From assembly GCA_026394395.1 (NCBI GenBank), contig JAPKYK010000001.1, positions 349,940 through 413,939 of the forward strand: DNA of 64,000 bases, read 5' to 3'. Source of the stretch: Methanomassiliicoccales archaeon (GTDB lineage: Archaea > Thermoplasmatota > Thermoplasmata > Methanomassiliicoccales > UBA472). This document shows, piece after piece, positions 14,901-24,421 of the stretch; within the stretch, counting starts at the first letter, position 1, and the number at the start of each line of letters is the position of its first letter. Below the pieces are notes generated by a model. It had not been told where the DNA came from and made no database searches. It saw nothing but the letters and a program-made list of their open reading frames with translations. The translations under genes and the position numbers were made by a program.

Positions 14901-16433
14901 ATGCATTGGGCAGACGTGATAGCTAACACCCTAGTGGCCAGGGGCGGCAAGCATCTCATTTCCACGGGCATCACCCCTTCCGGCTCCATCCATGTAGGCA
15001 GCCTGAGGGAGTCCATAACCGCCAACGCGGTCTACAAGGCCCTCAAGGACCAGAAGGCCGACGTGGACTTCATCTATCTGGTAGATTCGTACGATCCGTT
15101 ACGAAAGCGTTACCCCTTCCTCCCTGAATGCTTCGAGAAGGAGGTGGGCAAACCCATCTGCTACATTCCCTGCCCGGACGGCTGCCACGGCAGCTACGCC
15201 GAGCATTACATCACTCCCTTCCTGAACGCCATTGGCGAGCTGGGCATCAAACCCCGCATCATCTGGACGCACAAACTCTACGAGGAGGGCAAGTTCACCG
15301 AGATCGTGGACCTGGTCCTACGGGAACGGGCCCAGGTCGCCAGCATATTGGGCGAGGTCACCGGAAGGAAAATGCCCGAGGACTTCTGGCCGTTCTCTGC
15401 GGAATGCCCGAAGTGCGGCCTGTTCAGCGACAAGATAACCGGTTACGAGTTCCCCTACGTACATTTCCGATGCTCGTGCGGGTACGAGGGCGACGCCGAC
15501 ATACGCAAGGGAGAGGGCAAGATGCCCTGGCGCGTGGAATGGCCGGCCAAATGGAAGCTATTCGGAGTAACATGCGAACCGTTCGGCAAGGACCACGCCG
15601 CCGCCGGAGGGTCCTACGACAGCGGAGTGCGCTTGGCCAGGGAGATATACAAGGTGGAGCCGCCCCACCCGGTGCCCTACGAGTTCATCCAGTTCAAGGG
15701 AAAGGGCCAGATGCACAAGTCCACCAGCAACGTGGTCACCGGGACGGACGCCTTGCAGATCACCCCCGCCCCCGTGCTGGCCTTCAGCGTGATGCGCTAC
15801 AACCCGGAGAGGCACATCGACTACGACCCAGGCATAGGCATATTGGACATCGTGGACGAGTATGACAAGGTGGAAACGTTCTATTTCAACGGAGGCGAGG
15901 ACGAGAAGGAGAAGGACCTGTTGCGGGCTTACGAGATCGCCCAGCCCTCCGGGGTCCGCAAGAAGTTGCCCTTGCAGGTGCCCTACCGGCACCTGGTCAG
16001 TGTGGCCCAGATATCCGATTCGTTCGAGGGCGCGATCAACGTCCTCAAGCGCTCCATGAGCATAGACGACATTTCCAAAGAGGACATGGACGTCCTGGAA
16101 CAGAGGTTGGAATGCGTACGGCACTGGCTCAGCGTCTTCGCCCCCGAGGAGGTGCTCTACACCGTCAGCCAGGAAAGACCGGACGTGGAAATCACTGAGG
16201 AAGAGAAGGGTTACATCGCCAAATTGAGGGAACGCCTGGCCACCACCGAATGGACCGGAGACCACATCCACGACGCTATCTACGAGACGGCCAAGGGACG
16301 CGGGATGCAGCCCAAGGTATGCTTCCAGGCGCTTTACCGGCTGTTCATCGCCAGGCGCTCCGGCCCCCGGCTGGGCTTCTTCCTGTCCACCCTGGACAAG
16401 GAGTTCGTGCTCAAGCGACTGGCCGAGGCCTGA
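14901..16433 (+). CDS. lysS: Lysyl-tRNA synthetase, class I
   Basis: A protein of 510 residues charging tRNA-Lys. It is the class I enzyme typical of many archaea, unrelated to bacterial class II LysS. The HIGH-like SIHVGS lies near 29-34 within TGITPSGSIHVGSLRES. A four-cysteine zinc site (CPKCG, CSCG) lies about 172-196, and the KMSKS-like segment is KGKGQMHKSTSN (about 267-278). The C-terminal helical part recognises the anticodon. A T-run at 16464-16470 just after the stop probably ends its transcript. Confidence 0.96.
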   Translation: MHWADVIANTLVARGGKHLISTGITPSGSIHVGSLRESITANAVYKALKDQKADVDFIYLVDSYDPLRKRYPFLPECFEKEVGKPICYIPCPDGCHGSYAEHYITPFLNAIGELGIKPRIIWTHKLYEEGKFTEIVDLVLRERAQVASILGEVTGRKMPEDFWPFSAECPKCGLFSDKITGYEFPYVHFRCSCGYEGDADIRKGEGKMPWRVEWPAKWKLFGVTCEPFGKDHAAAGGSYDSGVRLAREIYKVEPPHPVPYEFIQFKGKGQMHKSTSNVVTGTDALQITPAPVLAFSVMRYNPERHIDYDPGIGILDIVDEYDKVETFYFNGGEDEKEKDLLRAYEIAQPSGVRKKLPLQVPYRHLVSVAQISDSFEGAINVLKRSMSIDDISKEDMDVLEQRLECVRHWLSVFAPEEVLYTVSQERPDVEITEEEKGYIAKLRERLATTEWTGDHIHDAIYETAKGRGMQPKVCFQALYRLFIARRSGPRLGFFLSTLDKEFVLKRLAEA

Positions 16434-16463
16434 GCTCTCGGAAACCGAACCTTCTTTCCACTC

Positions 16464-16474
16464 CTTTTTTATAT
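16464..16474 (+). promoter_or_regulatory. T-run / TATA element between lysS and dsrE-like gene
   Basis: TTTTTTATATC combines a T-rich archaeal terminator for lysS with a TATA box about 28 bases before the next ATG at 16497, implying a leaderless transcript. Confidence 0.5.
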
Positions 16475-16496
16475 CAACAGCATCAAACCAGCATAC

Positions 16497-16817
16497 ATGA
16501 AGCTCGGAATGGTTCTGTACTCTAACGACCCGGAGACCGTATTTCAAGCGTTCAGGATAGGCATTTATTCCTTGACCCAGGGCGACCAGGTCTACATGTT
16601 CCTGCTGGCCAAGGGCGTGGAATGTGAGGACCTGGGCAATGAGAAGTTCAACATCACCAAGGAGATCAAGGCTTTCATGGACGCCGGAGGAAAGACCTTC
16701 AGCTGCACGTCCTGCATGAAACTGAGGGCCAAGGGGGAGACCCAGGTCTGTGCACTATCAAAGATGGCCGATCTGTACAGGATAATCACCGAGAGCGACA
16801 GGGTGATCACTTTTTGA
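16497..16817 (+). CDS. DsrE/DsrF-like protein
   Basis: A protein of 106 residues of the DsrE fold. It opens MKLGMVLYSNDPETV; FSCTSCMKLRAKG (about 63-75) carries two cysteines where the family has its sulfur-relay cysteine. DsrE-type proteins carry persulfide sulfur in tRNA thiolation or sulfur oxidation. In archaea many single-gene members have unknown partners, and none is evident here. The window gives no neighbour with a clear sulfur-transfer role. Confidence 0.8.
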   Translation: MKLGMVLYSNDPETVFQAFRIGIYSLTQGDQVYMFLLAKGVECEDLGNEKFNITKEIKAFMDAGGKTFSCTSCMKLRAKGETQVCALSKMADLYRIITESDRVITF

Positions 16818-16849
16818 GCTGAGCATCGCCGTGTCCCCTCGCCAGGGGA

Positions 16850-17209
16850 TCATCTCTTCCTGATGGTGAAGAGCAGTATCGCCACGCCTGTCCATATCAG
16901 GAAGGCTATCAGCAGGAAGAACTGGTTCCCCGGGTAGGCGTAATTTACCATCCAAATGGTGCCGAAGGCTATCAGCAGGGTCCCCCAGAACATGAAGTAG
17001 TTAGCGTCGTTCCTTTCCCTGCGGACCAAGGACCCGGACCGCTGGCGCAGGCCGATGAAGAGGGCGAAGATTCCCCCCAGCAATAGCATGGCCGGTATGA
17101 ACAGGGTCCAGTCCTCCAGGACCCAGGCGATCATCAAGGCCGCGGCCGTGGCCATGATCATGTACGAGAGCGTCAAACTGGTCAACGTCACCGAGGTACG
17201 GTCGTTCAT
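16850..17209 (-). CDS. Four-helix membrane protein, function unknown
   Basis: A protein of 119 residues with helices at about 9-29, 34-52, 71-88 and 93-113, and a basic loop RQRSGSLVRRERND between the second and third. There are no conserved catalytic residues. It lies 53 bp downstream of top6A on the same strand and may be cotranscribed. I do not recognise the family. Confidence 0.65.
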   Translation of the reverse strand: MNDRTSVTLTSLTLSYMIMATAAALMIAWVLEDWTLFIPAMLLLGGIFALFIGLRQRSGSLVRRERNDANYFMFWGTLLIAFGTIWMVNYAYPGNQFFLLIAFLIWTGVAILLFTIRKR

Positions 17210-17262
17210 CGACTTCAGATGGAATAATGTGGGGCCGGATAATCAAACTTGCCCCGTCCAGC

Positions 17263-18357
17263 CTAGCGCAGGACGCCCATGTTGCCAAGCTTCTCCGGAA
17301 GATACTTGTCGGTCACGAAGTCCAGGCCGTATTTCGCCAGCGCTTGCTGCTCGGCCTTCTTGTTCAACTTGAGCATGGTCTCGATCTCGCCCCTCCAGTA
17401 CTCGTCGGCGAAGCGGGGGTCCTTCAGCTCGGCGTTGAGCGCTCGAACGTCCATGTCCGTCAGCTTGTCCGTCGGCAATTTGTAGTTGGTGATGTCCGAG
17501 GCGCTTATGCCCACGAACTCGGCCGTGGGCGTGGCCAGGTACTCGGAGATATGGGCGGTCTTGATGGCACCGTAGGCCACCGAGGCGAAGATGCGGAAGC
17601 TCCAGGGGTCACCGTCGGTGAAGACCACCACTGGCAGCTTCAGCTCCTCGTTCAGGCGCTTGATGAAACGGCGGGTGGAACGGGCCGGCTGCCCTTTCAG
17701 ATGCACTATGACCGCGTCGTTATCCTCGTCAAAGCGGTTCTCCACCAGACGGTCGAACATACCACCGGTCTCTATGGCTATCACGAACTTGGCGTTGGTG
17801 CTGAGCAGCTGCAGCTTCTCCTTCTCCACGTTGTAAGGGATGCCGTACCCGGAGTCGCCAACGTCGTCTCGGCAGTTGAATTTCTTCAACTTGCCCTTTC
17901 GGTCCATCTCGCTTAAGGTCAGGTCGCCGATGACCCGAGCCCCGTCCTCCTCCGGGCGCAGCTTGAAGTCCTCGCGCAGGCAGGTAGTGACGATCTCCAG
18001 GTCCTCGGCCAGCAGGTTGCTCTCGTCCTGCGAGGAGAACTTAGCTTTTTCCCAACCCTCGGAGATGTAGTACATCTCCCTCAAGGTGGAGGACTTGTTG
18101 GTGGCGATCATGTCCTCGATGAACTCCAGCACGTACATGGTGCGCAAAAGCATCATAGCCCCGTTGACCTTTTTAGCAGAACGGGCTCCGGTGGCCTTTC
18201 CGTACTTCCAGACGCCGTGCTTGGGATCGAAGCGGATGTTGCTCTTGGTCCTCAGCGGCAGGGTCATCTTCGGCACCCGGCCGGTATCTATCTGGTCGTA
18301 GATCGATTGGGCGATCTCCTTCAGCGAGCGCACTGCCTTGTTCTCTCCCTCAGTCAT
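17263..18357 (-). CDS. top6A: DNA topoisomerase VI subunit A (Spo11-like)
   Basis: A protein of 364 residues, the DNA-cleaving subunit of the type IIB topoisomerase. The winged-helix (CAP) domain contains [12 protein letters not shown], whose tandem Tyr 96/97 includes the nucleophile that attacks DNA. The Toprim domain shows [10 protein letters not shown] (Glu) and [10 protein letters not shown] (DxD-like) for Mg2+ binding. It is translated after top6B with an 8-base overlap, as usual for the heterotetramer. Confidence 0.97.
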   Translation of the reverse strand: MTEGENKAVRSLKEIAQSIYDQIDTGRVPKMTLPLRTKSNIRFDPKHGVWKYGKATGARSAKKVNGAMMLLRTMYVLEFIEDMIATNKSSTLREMYYISEGWEKAKFSSQDESNLLAEDLEIVTTCLREDFKLRPEEDGARVIGDLTLSEMDRKGKLKKFNCRDDVGDSGYGIPYNVEKEKLQLLSTNAKFVIAIETGGMFDRLVENRFDEDNDAVIVHLKGQPARSTRRFIKRLNEELKLPVVVFTDGDPWSFRIFASVAYGAIKTAHISEYLATPTAEFVGISASDITNYKLPTDKLTDMDVRALNAELKDPRFADEYWRGEIETMLKLNKKAEQQALAKYGLDFVTDKYLPEKLGNMGVLR

Positions 18358-20335
18358 CGTTGAGCGCCTCCGCGGACTCGTCGTAGTCGACCTCGTCCTC
18401 TTCTTCCTCGGCCACCGGCTCCTGCACGCTCTCCGTGACCTCGAGCCCCTTGACGTCCCAGTCGCCGGGCAGCGGTTCCGCGCCGATGATCATCACCGGA
18501 TTGATGCCCGAGGCGTAGATCTCGTTCTCGTCGTAGTCCTCTTTGTTAAGACCGGTGAGGGTGAATCTCAAATCTAGCTTGTCCGTGGACGCTATCTTCT
18601 GCAGTTCCCAAGAGGCCTTTCCGTCATCCCGCACCTCGGTGGGGAAGAACTGCAGGCCCTTGTAATCGAAGGATCCCGGGGGCAGCACCATGTGCAGGTT
18701 GAACCTCTGCGACTGCGGGGTGTAGTTGTATATGGACAGGTGCACCTTGTGCTTCCCCTTCTCGAACGTCACGGTGTCGTCAATCCAGACCACGTTCATG
18801 ATCTTGGTGATGGTGCCCCCGAGCTTCGGCACCGGCTTCCCAACTATCTTGGCGCTCTTCTGGGCTATGAGCGGCAATATCACCTGCACGATCTCGAACT
18901 TGACCCTGGTCTTGCTCTTGGTCTCCTTCTTGTTCAGATGGGACTTGAGAGAGCGCCCGCATATCTTGAGGGCGAGCTCCACCTCGGCCTGGATCTCCGG
19001 CAGGTTGGCGATGGCCTCCTTGGCCTCGGAGGTGAAAGGGACCTTGGTGGAGGCTACGTGCACCAGGATGATGGCCGGACCGTACGGTATGCCTGAGCCG
19101 CCGCGCTGCTCCAGCCCGTAGCGCCTCCAGTCGGTGCTCTCTATGGACTTGGTTATGACGCACGCTCCCTGCTGATACAGCAAGGGGACGCGGTTGGCGA
19201 AGCGCAGGATCTGCACCGGTTGGTCCTTGGGCAGGTCCCCGCCATAGACGATTCCGACCTCCACCAGGAAGGGGTTCCCGGAATGCACCTTGGGGTCCCT
19301 GGTCACCGGCTGGGCGTAGAACTCCGGCCGGACCTCGTCCAGCACGTTACGCAATCCTTTCTTGATGAGATGGGGACCGATGGGGGAAAGGCAGTCCGTG
19401 GGCGGGGCCATGATCTTGACCTCGCCGATGGCCTGCAGAAGCCTCTTGTGATCATCGAGGTTAAGCTTGGCCGGGTTCACCATCTGGTCCAGCCTGGCCT
19501 TCTCGCAGATCTCTTTGGCCAGGCGGTCGCTTATGCGGGAGAAGTCCAGCTGCAGGAACTTGGCCAGGTTCTTGTTCTTGGTCTCCTTGGCCATGTTCAT
19601 GAGGGTGCCCAGCTCCAGGCCCGAGGGGTGCGGCTTGATTTCCTTGGTCACCGGTGGCAGGTTGTCGGTGGCCCTCTCGAACGTGGTGCGCTTGCCGTCC
19701 GGGTCCACGAAAGTGATGCGGGAGTGCGGGTTCACGATGGCCGTCTGCTTCAGGTATTCCATGACCGACTGCTTGCCGCCCATGTACCGGCCGTTGATGT
19801 AATAGGTGATGCGCGTGCCGTGCTCCTTGCCGTCCCAGACGAAGGGGTCCTCCTTGAGCACGTCAGGCATGTTCTTCTTGGTATTGATCATGATGTCCAT
19901 GACCCAGGCCACATCGTCAGCTCCGGTCTTGGATACCACCGTGGCGGGCTTGCCGGTGGTGATCTGCCCATACATGACGGTGGCGGAGATGCCTATGCCC
20001 TGCTGACCGCGCGACTGCCGCACGGCGTGGAAGCGCGAACCGTAAAGAAGGCGCCCGAAGACGTTGGGAATTATCTTCTTGACGATGCCCGGTCCGTTGT
20101 CCTCCACGGTGACCCGGTACTCGTCCTTGTCCACCCTCTCCACCACGACCAATATCTCAGGAGGGATGCTGGCCTCCTCGCAGGCGTCCAGGGAGTTGTC
20201 CACCGCCTCCTTGATGCCCATGATGAGCGATTTCACCGGGGAATCGAAGCCCAGAATGTGACGGTTGCGCTCGAAGAACTCGGAGACGGAAATCTCCTTC
20301 TGCTTTTTCGCTAGCTCGTCAGCGATCGAACTCAT
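18350..20335 (-). CDS. top6B: DNA topoisomerase VI subunit B
   Basis: A protein of 661 residues, the ATP-gated subunit. The GHKL fold is clear: [14 protein letters not shown] (about 43-56) is motif N, VEDNGPGI (about 77-84) is motif G1, and [10 protein letters not shown] (about 109-118) is the ATP-lid. The transducer domain includes a KxKxR-type switch lysine region near 470. The acidic tail ([19 protein letters not shown]) is somewhat longer than usual. A 78-bp gap separates it from the upstream membrane protein on the same strand, so all may share one transcript. Confidence 0.97.
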   Translation of the reverse strand: MSSIADELAKKQKEISVSEFFERNRHILGFDSPVKSLIMGIKEAVDNSLDACEEASIPPEILVVVERVDKDEYRVTVEDNGPGIVKKIIPNVFGRLLYGSRFHAVRQSRGQQGIGISATVMYGQITTGKPATVVSKTGADDVAWVMDIMINTKKNMPDVLKEDPFVWDGKEHGTRITYYINGRYMGGKQSVMEYLKQTAIVNPHSRITFVDPDGKRTTFERATDNLPPVTKEIKPHPSGLELGTLMNMAKETKNKNLAKFLQLDFSRISDRLAKEICEKARLDQMVNPAKLNLDDHKRLLQAIGEVKIMAPPTDCLSPIGPHLIKKGLRNVLDEVRPEFYAQPVTRDPKVHSGNPFLVEVGIVYGGDLPKDQPVQILRFANRVPLLYQQGACVITKSIESTDWRRYGLEQRGGSGIPYGPAIILVHVASTKVPFTSEAKEAIANLPEIQAEVELALKICGRSLKSHLNKKETKSKTRVKFEIVQVILPLIAQKSAKIVGKPVPKLGGTITKIMNVVWIDDTVTFEKGKHKVHLSIYNYTPQSQRFNLHMVLPPGSFDYKGLQFFPTEVRDDGKASWELQKIASTDKLDLRFTLTGLNKEDYDENEIYASGINPVMIIGAEPLPGDWDVKGLEVTESVQEPVAEEEEDEVDYDESAEALNDD

Positions 20336-20413
20336 TGGACATCCCTCTGAAAGTAAAAGGTAAGTTGCATCCCGGGGTGCATATCCCCGGGCGCAGTAAA
20401 AAGGTTTTGCGCC

Positions 20414-21385
20414 TCAGAGCTTCTTGCCACAGTTCCAGCACTTCTCGTCGGTCTTGAGAAGCTTGGCCGAGCATTGCGGGCACAGCAGCTCCTTCTCCTC
20501 TTCGAAGCTTGCGCCGCAGGCCGGACATTTGTCGGCGTCCGCCGGCACGTCGGCCCCGCAGTCAGAGCAGACGAACTTCTCGTCCACGGCCTTCTTCTCC
20601 TTTACCTTGGTCCTTTTCTGCTCCATCTCGTAGACCTTCTTCTTGGAGCGGTCCATCCACCAGGTCATGAGGACCAGGATGTAGAACAGCAAGGCCATGT
20701 CCACGTAGGACACTAGGATGCCGGAGACCAGGGAATTACTCAGCACCTTGTTCATGTCGGCGTTGACCGGCCCGAAGTTCTGATCAGTGATAACGTAGTT
20801 CGTGCCGTTGTCCAGCGTGTACTGATAATAATAGATGCCCTCGTCCAGGTCGTCAAGTTGCAGCTGATATACCCTACCCAAAGAACTGTTCGAGACCCAG
20901 AGCATGGTCAGATTGCGATTACCGTTCTCGTCCCCCCAATTGTTGGTGAGTAACAAACGCACCATCGAACTGTTGGAACCGCTGGTGAGGGTGACGTTAA
21001 AGGTGTACGTGTCCCCCGGCACACCATCTATGGGGGTGACCGTGCCCTGCACCAGAGTATTGTCATCCGAGCTCAACGGATCGCCCTCGTAGTTGGCGAT
21101 AGTGGTGTAGAGAGCAGCTCCGACGGACAGCCCTATTATCAGGAAGAGCACCAGACCGAAAACCGCCAGCTTCTTACGGTCCTTGAGGCCGAAATAGGTG
21201 GGTATCCCATAGGCCAATAAGGCCACGAGCATGGGCAGGAAGCACAATATGTCAGAGAGCCAGAGGTAGGAGACGACGGTCAGGAGCACCGTGACCAAGA
21301 CCGTCAGCACGAGCCCTACGATCAGGCCGTCCTTCGATTGGCGCAGCCCTTTCATCTTGTCATTGAACGCATCCAAGACCGACAT
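20414..21385 (-). CDS. Membrane protein with extracellular beta domain and double zinc ribbon
   Basis: A protein of 323 residues from ATG 21385; a TATTTATG box about 25 bases upstream supports this start over the longer frame to 21547. Helices lie at about 23-45, 49-67 and 75-95. Next is a 130-residue extracellular stretch (DTYTFNVTLTSGSNSS..., rich in T/N/S), then a helix near 225-245. The cytoplasmic tail has two zinc ribbons (CSDCGADVP..CPACG and CPQCSAKLL..CWNCG). It is probably a membrane sensor or scaffold; function unknown. Confidence 0.72.
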   Translation of the reverse strand: MSVLDAFNDKMKGLRQSKDGLIVGLVLTVLVTVLLTVVSYLWLSDILCFLPMLVALLAYGIPTYFGLKDRKKLAVFGLVLFLIIGLSVGAALYTTIANYEGDPLSSDDNTLVQGTVTPIDGVPGDTYTFNVTLTSGSNSSMVRLLLTNNWGDENGNRNLTMLWVSNSSLGRVYQLQLDDLDEGIYYYQYTLDNGTNYVITDQNFGPVNADMNKVLSNSLVSGILVSYVDMALLFYILVLMTWWMDRSKKKVYEMEQKRTKVKEKKAVDEKFVCSDCGADVPADADKCPACGASFEEEKELLCPQCSAKLLKTDEKCWNCGKKL

Positions 21386-21648
21386 CGGCCGCCCATAAAT
21401 ATCGCATCTTAATATCCTTTTGTATGGACAGGCGGGGGCGTGCGATGGCCGGGATGCACATCTGGAACCGACCAATACGGCTCCTGGGTCGAAAGCCGAT
21501 ATTTTAATAATAGTAACAGATGTTGAGGCCGTCAATCTGGATTTCACTATTGTAGACCCATGCCCTTACAGGAACGCACCCAGGTCGAGGGTGAACCTGT
21601 CCTTGGGAGGCGCGGTCACAAATGCCTGTGAAGTGAGGATAAACTAAG
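21386..21648 (+). promoter_or_regulatory. drg promoter and long 5' leader
   Basis: A TATA-like ATTTTAATAA at 21501-21510 would start transcription near 21530, giving drg a leader of about 120 bases, unusual in this window. The leader holds a 23-codon frame (ATG 21560 to TGA 21629-21631). A GTGAGG lies about 10 bases before the drg ATG. There is no other gene-like signal. Confidence 0.4.
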
Positions 21649-22764
21649 ATGGCCCTGACGATAGAAGAGCAGATCAAGCAGATCCAGGACGAGATCGACA
21701 AGACGCAGAAGAATAAGGCCACCGAATACCACCTCGGCAAGCTCAAGGCCAAGATGGCCAAGCTGCGCGACGACGTGGAGAAGCGGAGGACATCCGCCGG
21801 AGGCCCGGCCAAAGGTTATTCGGTCAAGAAAAGCGGGAACGCCACCGTGGCCCTCGTCGGCTTTCCCAGCGTGGGCAAGTCCACCCTGCTGAACACCCTA
21901 ACCGGGGCCAAGAGCGAGGTGGGCGCCTACGACTTCACCACCATCGACGTGGTGCCAGGGGCGTATGAGTACAATGGCGCTAAGATACAGGTCCTGGACA
22001 TGCCCGGGCTGATCCGCGACGCCTCCAAGGGTAAAGGCCGCGGCCGCGAGGTCATTTCCGTGGTACGATCATCCGACCTCATACTGTTCATCCTAGATTT
22101 CTACGATACCAACCTGCAGGTGCTGGTGCGGGAGCTAGAGAACGCTGGCATGCGCATCAATACCCGACCCCCGGACGTGGTCATTGCGAAGCGGGAAATC
22201 GGGGGCATAGACGTCAAAACGACCGTCAAGCTGACCAAGATAGACCTGGAACTGGCCAAGGCCATGATAATGGAGTTCGGCCTGGTCAACGCCGACGTGG
22301 TCATCCGCGAGGACATCGACCAGGACCAGCTAGTGGACGTACTGACCGGGAACCGCATATACATCAGCGCCGTGCTGGCCATCAACAAGATCGACATCTC
22401 CGACGAGACGTACCTCAAGGAGATACGCAAGAAGCTCAAGAATTGGGACCCGGTGCTCATCTCCGCGGTCAAGGACATCGGCATCGACGAGCTAAAGGCC
22501 AGGATATTCGACAAGCTGGAGCTCATCCGGGTCTACATGAAGAAGCAGGGGGAGGATGCAGACCTGGACGAACCGCTCATCGCCAAGAACGGCAGCACCG
22601 TGGGCGACGTCTGCAATTCCATGCACCGCGTGTTCCGGCAAAACTTTCGCTACGCCCTGGTGTGGGGCAAGAGCGCCCGCTTCCCCGGACAGATGGTGGG
22701 ACTGGAGCACAAGTTGGCCGACGGGGACGTCCTTTCCGTCATAATCAGGCGCACAGGCGAGTGA
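21649..22764 (+). CDS. DRG-family GTPase with TGS domain
   Basis: A protein of 371 residues of the developmentally regulated GTP-binding (Obg/DRG) group, which acts on ribosomes. An N-terminal helical coil (1-50) precedes the G domain: G1 GFPSVGKST (about 72-80), a DFTTIDVVPG switch, G3 DMPG (about 117-120) and NKID (about 245). A basic insert KGKGRGREV follows G3. The C-terminal TGS domain (about 295-371) ends LEHKLADGDVLSVII. The archaeal single-copy protein corresponds to eukaryotic DRG1/DRG2. Confidence 0.95.
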   Translation: MALTIEEQIKQIQDEIDKTQKNKATEYHLGKLKAKMAKLRDDVEKRRTSAGGPAKGYSVKKSGNATVALVGFPSVGKSTLLNTLTGAKSEVGAYDFTTIDVVPGAYEYNGAKIQVLDMPGLIRDASKGKGRGREVISVVRSSDLILFILDFYDTNLQVLVRELENAGMRINTRPPDVVIAKREIGGIDVKTTVKLTKIDLELAKAMIMEFGLVNADVVIREDIDQDQLVDVLTGNRIYISAVLAINKIDISDETYLKEIRKKLKNWDPVLISAVKDIGIDELKARIFDKLELIRVYMKKQGEDADLDEPLIAKNGSTVGDVCNSMHRVFRQNFRYALVWGKSARFPGQMVGLEHKLADGDVLSVIIRRTGE

Positions 22765-22809
22765 AGGGAACGATTATACCGACCCTGTGAGATTCCCTTG
22801 GCGATAGCT

Positions 22810-23973
22810 ATGAAAGGAATGTCCACCCGCTCCGTCCATGATGGCGACCTGTCCATGCGTTACGAAGGCGCTATCAACACCCCCATCTTCCAGAGCAGCA
22901 CCTTCGCCTTCCCCACCGAGAACCCCCGCACCTGGGAGGGGGAGGTGCCGAAGGGCACCTACATCTACAGCCGCTACAGCAATCCTACGGTGAAGGCGGT
23001 GGAGGACAAGCTGGCCTCGCTCGAGGGAGGGGAGGCGGCCCTTTGTTTCTCGTCCGGAATGGGGGCCATAAGCACCGCGCTGCTGTCCTTCCTGCAGAAG
23101 GGGGACCGGATGGTGGCCATGCAGGACCTCTATGGAGGCACGTACTCCCTGCTGAAGAACGAGATGCCGAAAATGGATATCGAGGTGGGTTTCGTCCCCA
23201 CCACCTCCGCCGAGGAGCTGTGTGCGGCCATCGACAACCGGACGAAGCTGGTCTACCTGGAAAGCCCCACTAATCCACTACTCAAGCTCATCGACATCCG
23301 AGAGGTGTGCCGCCTGGCCAAGGAGAAGGGCTGCATTGTCATGATCGACAACACCTTCGCCACCCCCATCCTGCAGAGGCCGTTGTCCATGGGCGTGGAC
23401 GTGGTTCTCCACAGCGCCACCAAGTACCTGAACGGGCACTCGGACGTCATCGCCGGGTTCGCCGTGGGCAGCAATGAGAACATGGAAAAGGTGCACGCCA
23501 AGCGCAAGGTCCTAGGACCGATCCTAGACCCCCTGCCCGCCTACCTTCTGGGACGGGGGATGCGCACCCTCGAGCTGCGCATGAGCCGGCACGTGTCCAA
23601 CGCCACGACCGTAGCGGGATTCCTGGAGTCGCATCCCCAGGTCAGCAAATGCATATATCCCGGGCTGCGCTCCCACCAGGACCACGAGCTGGCCAAGAAG
23701 CAGATGGACGGCTTCGGTGGAATGGTCACCTTCGAGGTCAAGGGGGGCAGGAAGGCGGCCGAGAGAGCGCTCAAACGCTTCCAGATTATCGCCAGCGCCT
23801 CTAGTCTGGGCGGAGTGGAATCACTGGCTAGCATGCCCATCAACACCTCCCACACCGCTTTCAGTAAGGAAGAGCGCAGCAAGCTGGGCATCGGGGACGG
23901 CATGATAAGGCTCTCGGTGGGAATAGAGGACGCCGAGGACCTGTGCCAGGACCTGGACCAAGCGCTGCGCTAG
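22810..23973 (+). CDS. Cystathionine gamma-synthase/lyase-type PLP enzyme
   Basis: A protein of 387 residues of the Cys/Met-metabolism PLP family. YSRYSNPTVKAVEDKLA (about 54-70) and SSGMGAIS (about 83-90) are the cofactor phosphate-binding region. The Schiff-base lysine is in HSATKYLNGHSDV (about 203-215). The family includes cystathionine gamma-synthase, gamma-lyase, O-acetylhomoserine sulfhydrylase and methionine gamma-lyase, which cannot be told apart by eye. ATG 22810 is chosen; ATG 22819 is possible. Homoserine supplied by hom at the window start would be an upstream substrate. Confidence 0.9.
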   Translation: MKGMSTRSVHDGDLSMRYEGAINTPIFQSSTFAFPTENPRTWEGEVPKGTYIYSRYSNPTVKAVEDKLASLEGGEAALCFSSGMGAISTALLSFLQKGDRMVAMQDLYGGTYSLLKNEMPKMDIEVGFVPTTSAEELCAAIDNRTKLVYLESPTNPLLKLIDIREVCRLAKEKGCIVMIDNTFATPILQRPLSMGVDVVLHSATKYLNGHSDVIAGFAVGSNENMEKVHAKRKVLGPILDPLPAYLLGRGMRTLELRMSRHVSNATTVAGFLESHPQVSKCIYPGLRSHQDHELAKKQMDGFGGMVTFEVKGGRKAAERALKRFQIIASASSLGGVESLASMPINTSHTAFSKEERSKLGIGDGMIRLSVGIEDAEDLCQDLDQALR

Positions 23974-24329
23974 TCAAGGATCCCCTGCACGAAGATCTCC
24001 GAGGAAAGGCCCCACTCCCGCACCAGCCCTTCGGCCTCCTCCAGACAGTCGAAGGGCACCAGCAGCATGACCACGTCCCCGCGGTAGGCGTAGCTCATGG
24101 CCCGGGAGAACATGTCGTTCCGCTCCAGGGACTCGCAGAACCAGATCTCTCCCACCAGCCTGCGGCCGTCCTTACGCCGAGCCACAATGTCCGGGACGTG
24201 CTGGCCAAAACCTTCCGGTTTTTCCGGGTACCGGTCCAAGTTCACCCGCAGCTCCGTGAACCCCTTACGGTCGAGGTCGTCGGCCCAAGCCCGCAGCAGG
24301 CGCTCCCTCCGTTCGTCATCCTCGAACAT
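23970..24329 (-). CDS. Hypothetical protein, possible PD-(D/E)xK-like fold
   Basis: A protein of 119 residues overlapping the end of the PLP gene by 4 bases, convergently. The stretch VPDIVARRKDGRRLVGEIWF resembles the PD...ExK core of restriction-endonuclease-like folds, but the final Lys is replaced by Trp, so catalysis is doubtful. The rest (MFSRAMSYAYRGDVVMLLVPFD) suits an alpha/beta protein. It is divergent from hisS. Function unknown. Confidence 0.6.
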   Translation of the reverse strand: MFEDDERRERLLRAWADDLDRKGFTELRVNLDRYPEKPEGFGQHVPDIVARRKDGRRLVGEIWFCESLERNDMFSRAMSYAYRGDVVMLLVPFDCLEEAEGLVREWGLSSEIFVQGILD

Positions 24330-24390
24330 GCTCTCAGCGAATCAGGCCCGAGGGTAATTATGGCTTTCCCTTGACCACCAGTCTCGCAAT

Positions 24391-24398
24391 GTTTATTA
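24391..24398 (+). promoter_or_regulatory. TATA box for hisS
   Basis: GTTTATTA is centred about 27 bases upstream of ATG 24422, so the transcript should begin at or near the start codon. This decides the start against upstream in-frame codons. Confidence 0.6.
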
Positions 24399-24421
24399 TC
24401 GCCCGTTCCTTCTCACGGTCC

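Noticed and set aside
19220-20314. Long open frame (364 codons) opposite top6B
   Set aside because: Antisense shadow of a strongly conserved gene; its product is His/Val/Leu-rich low-complexity as expected from GC-rich third positions.
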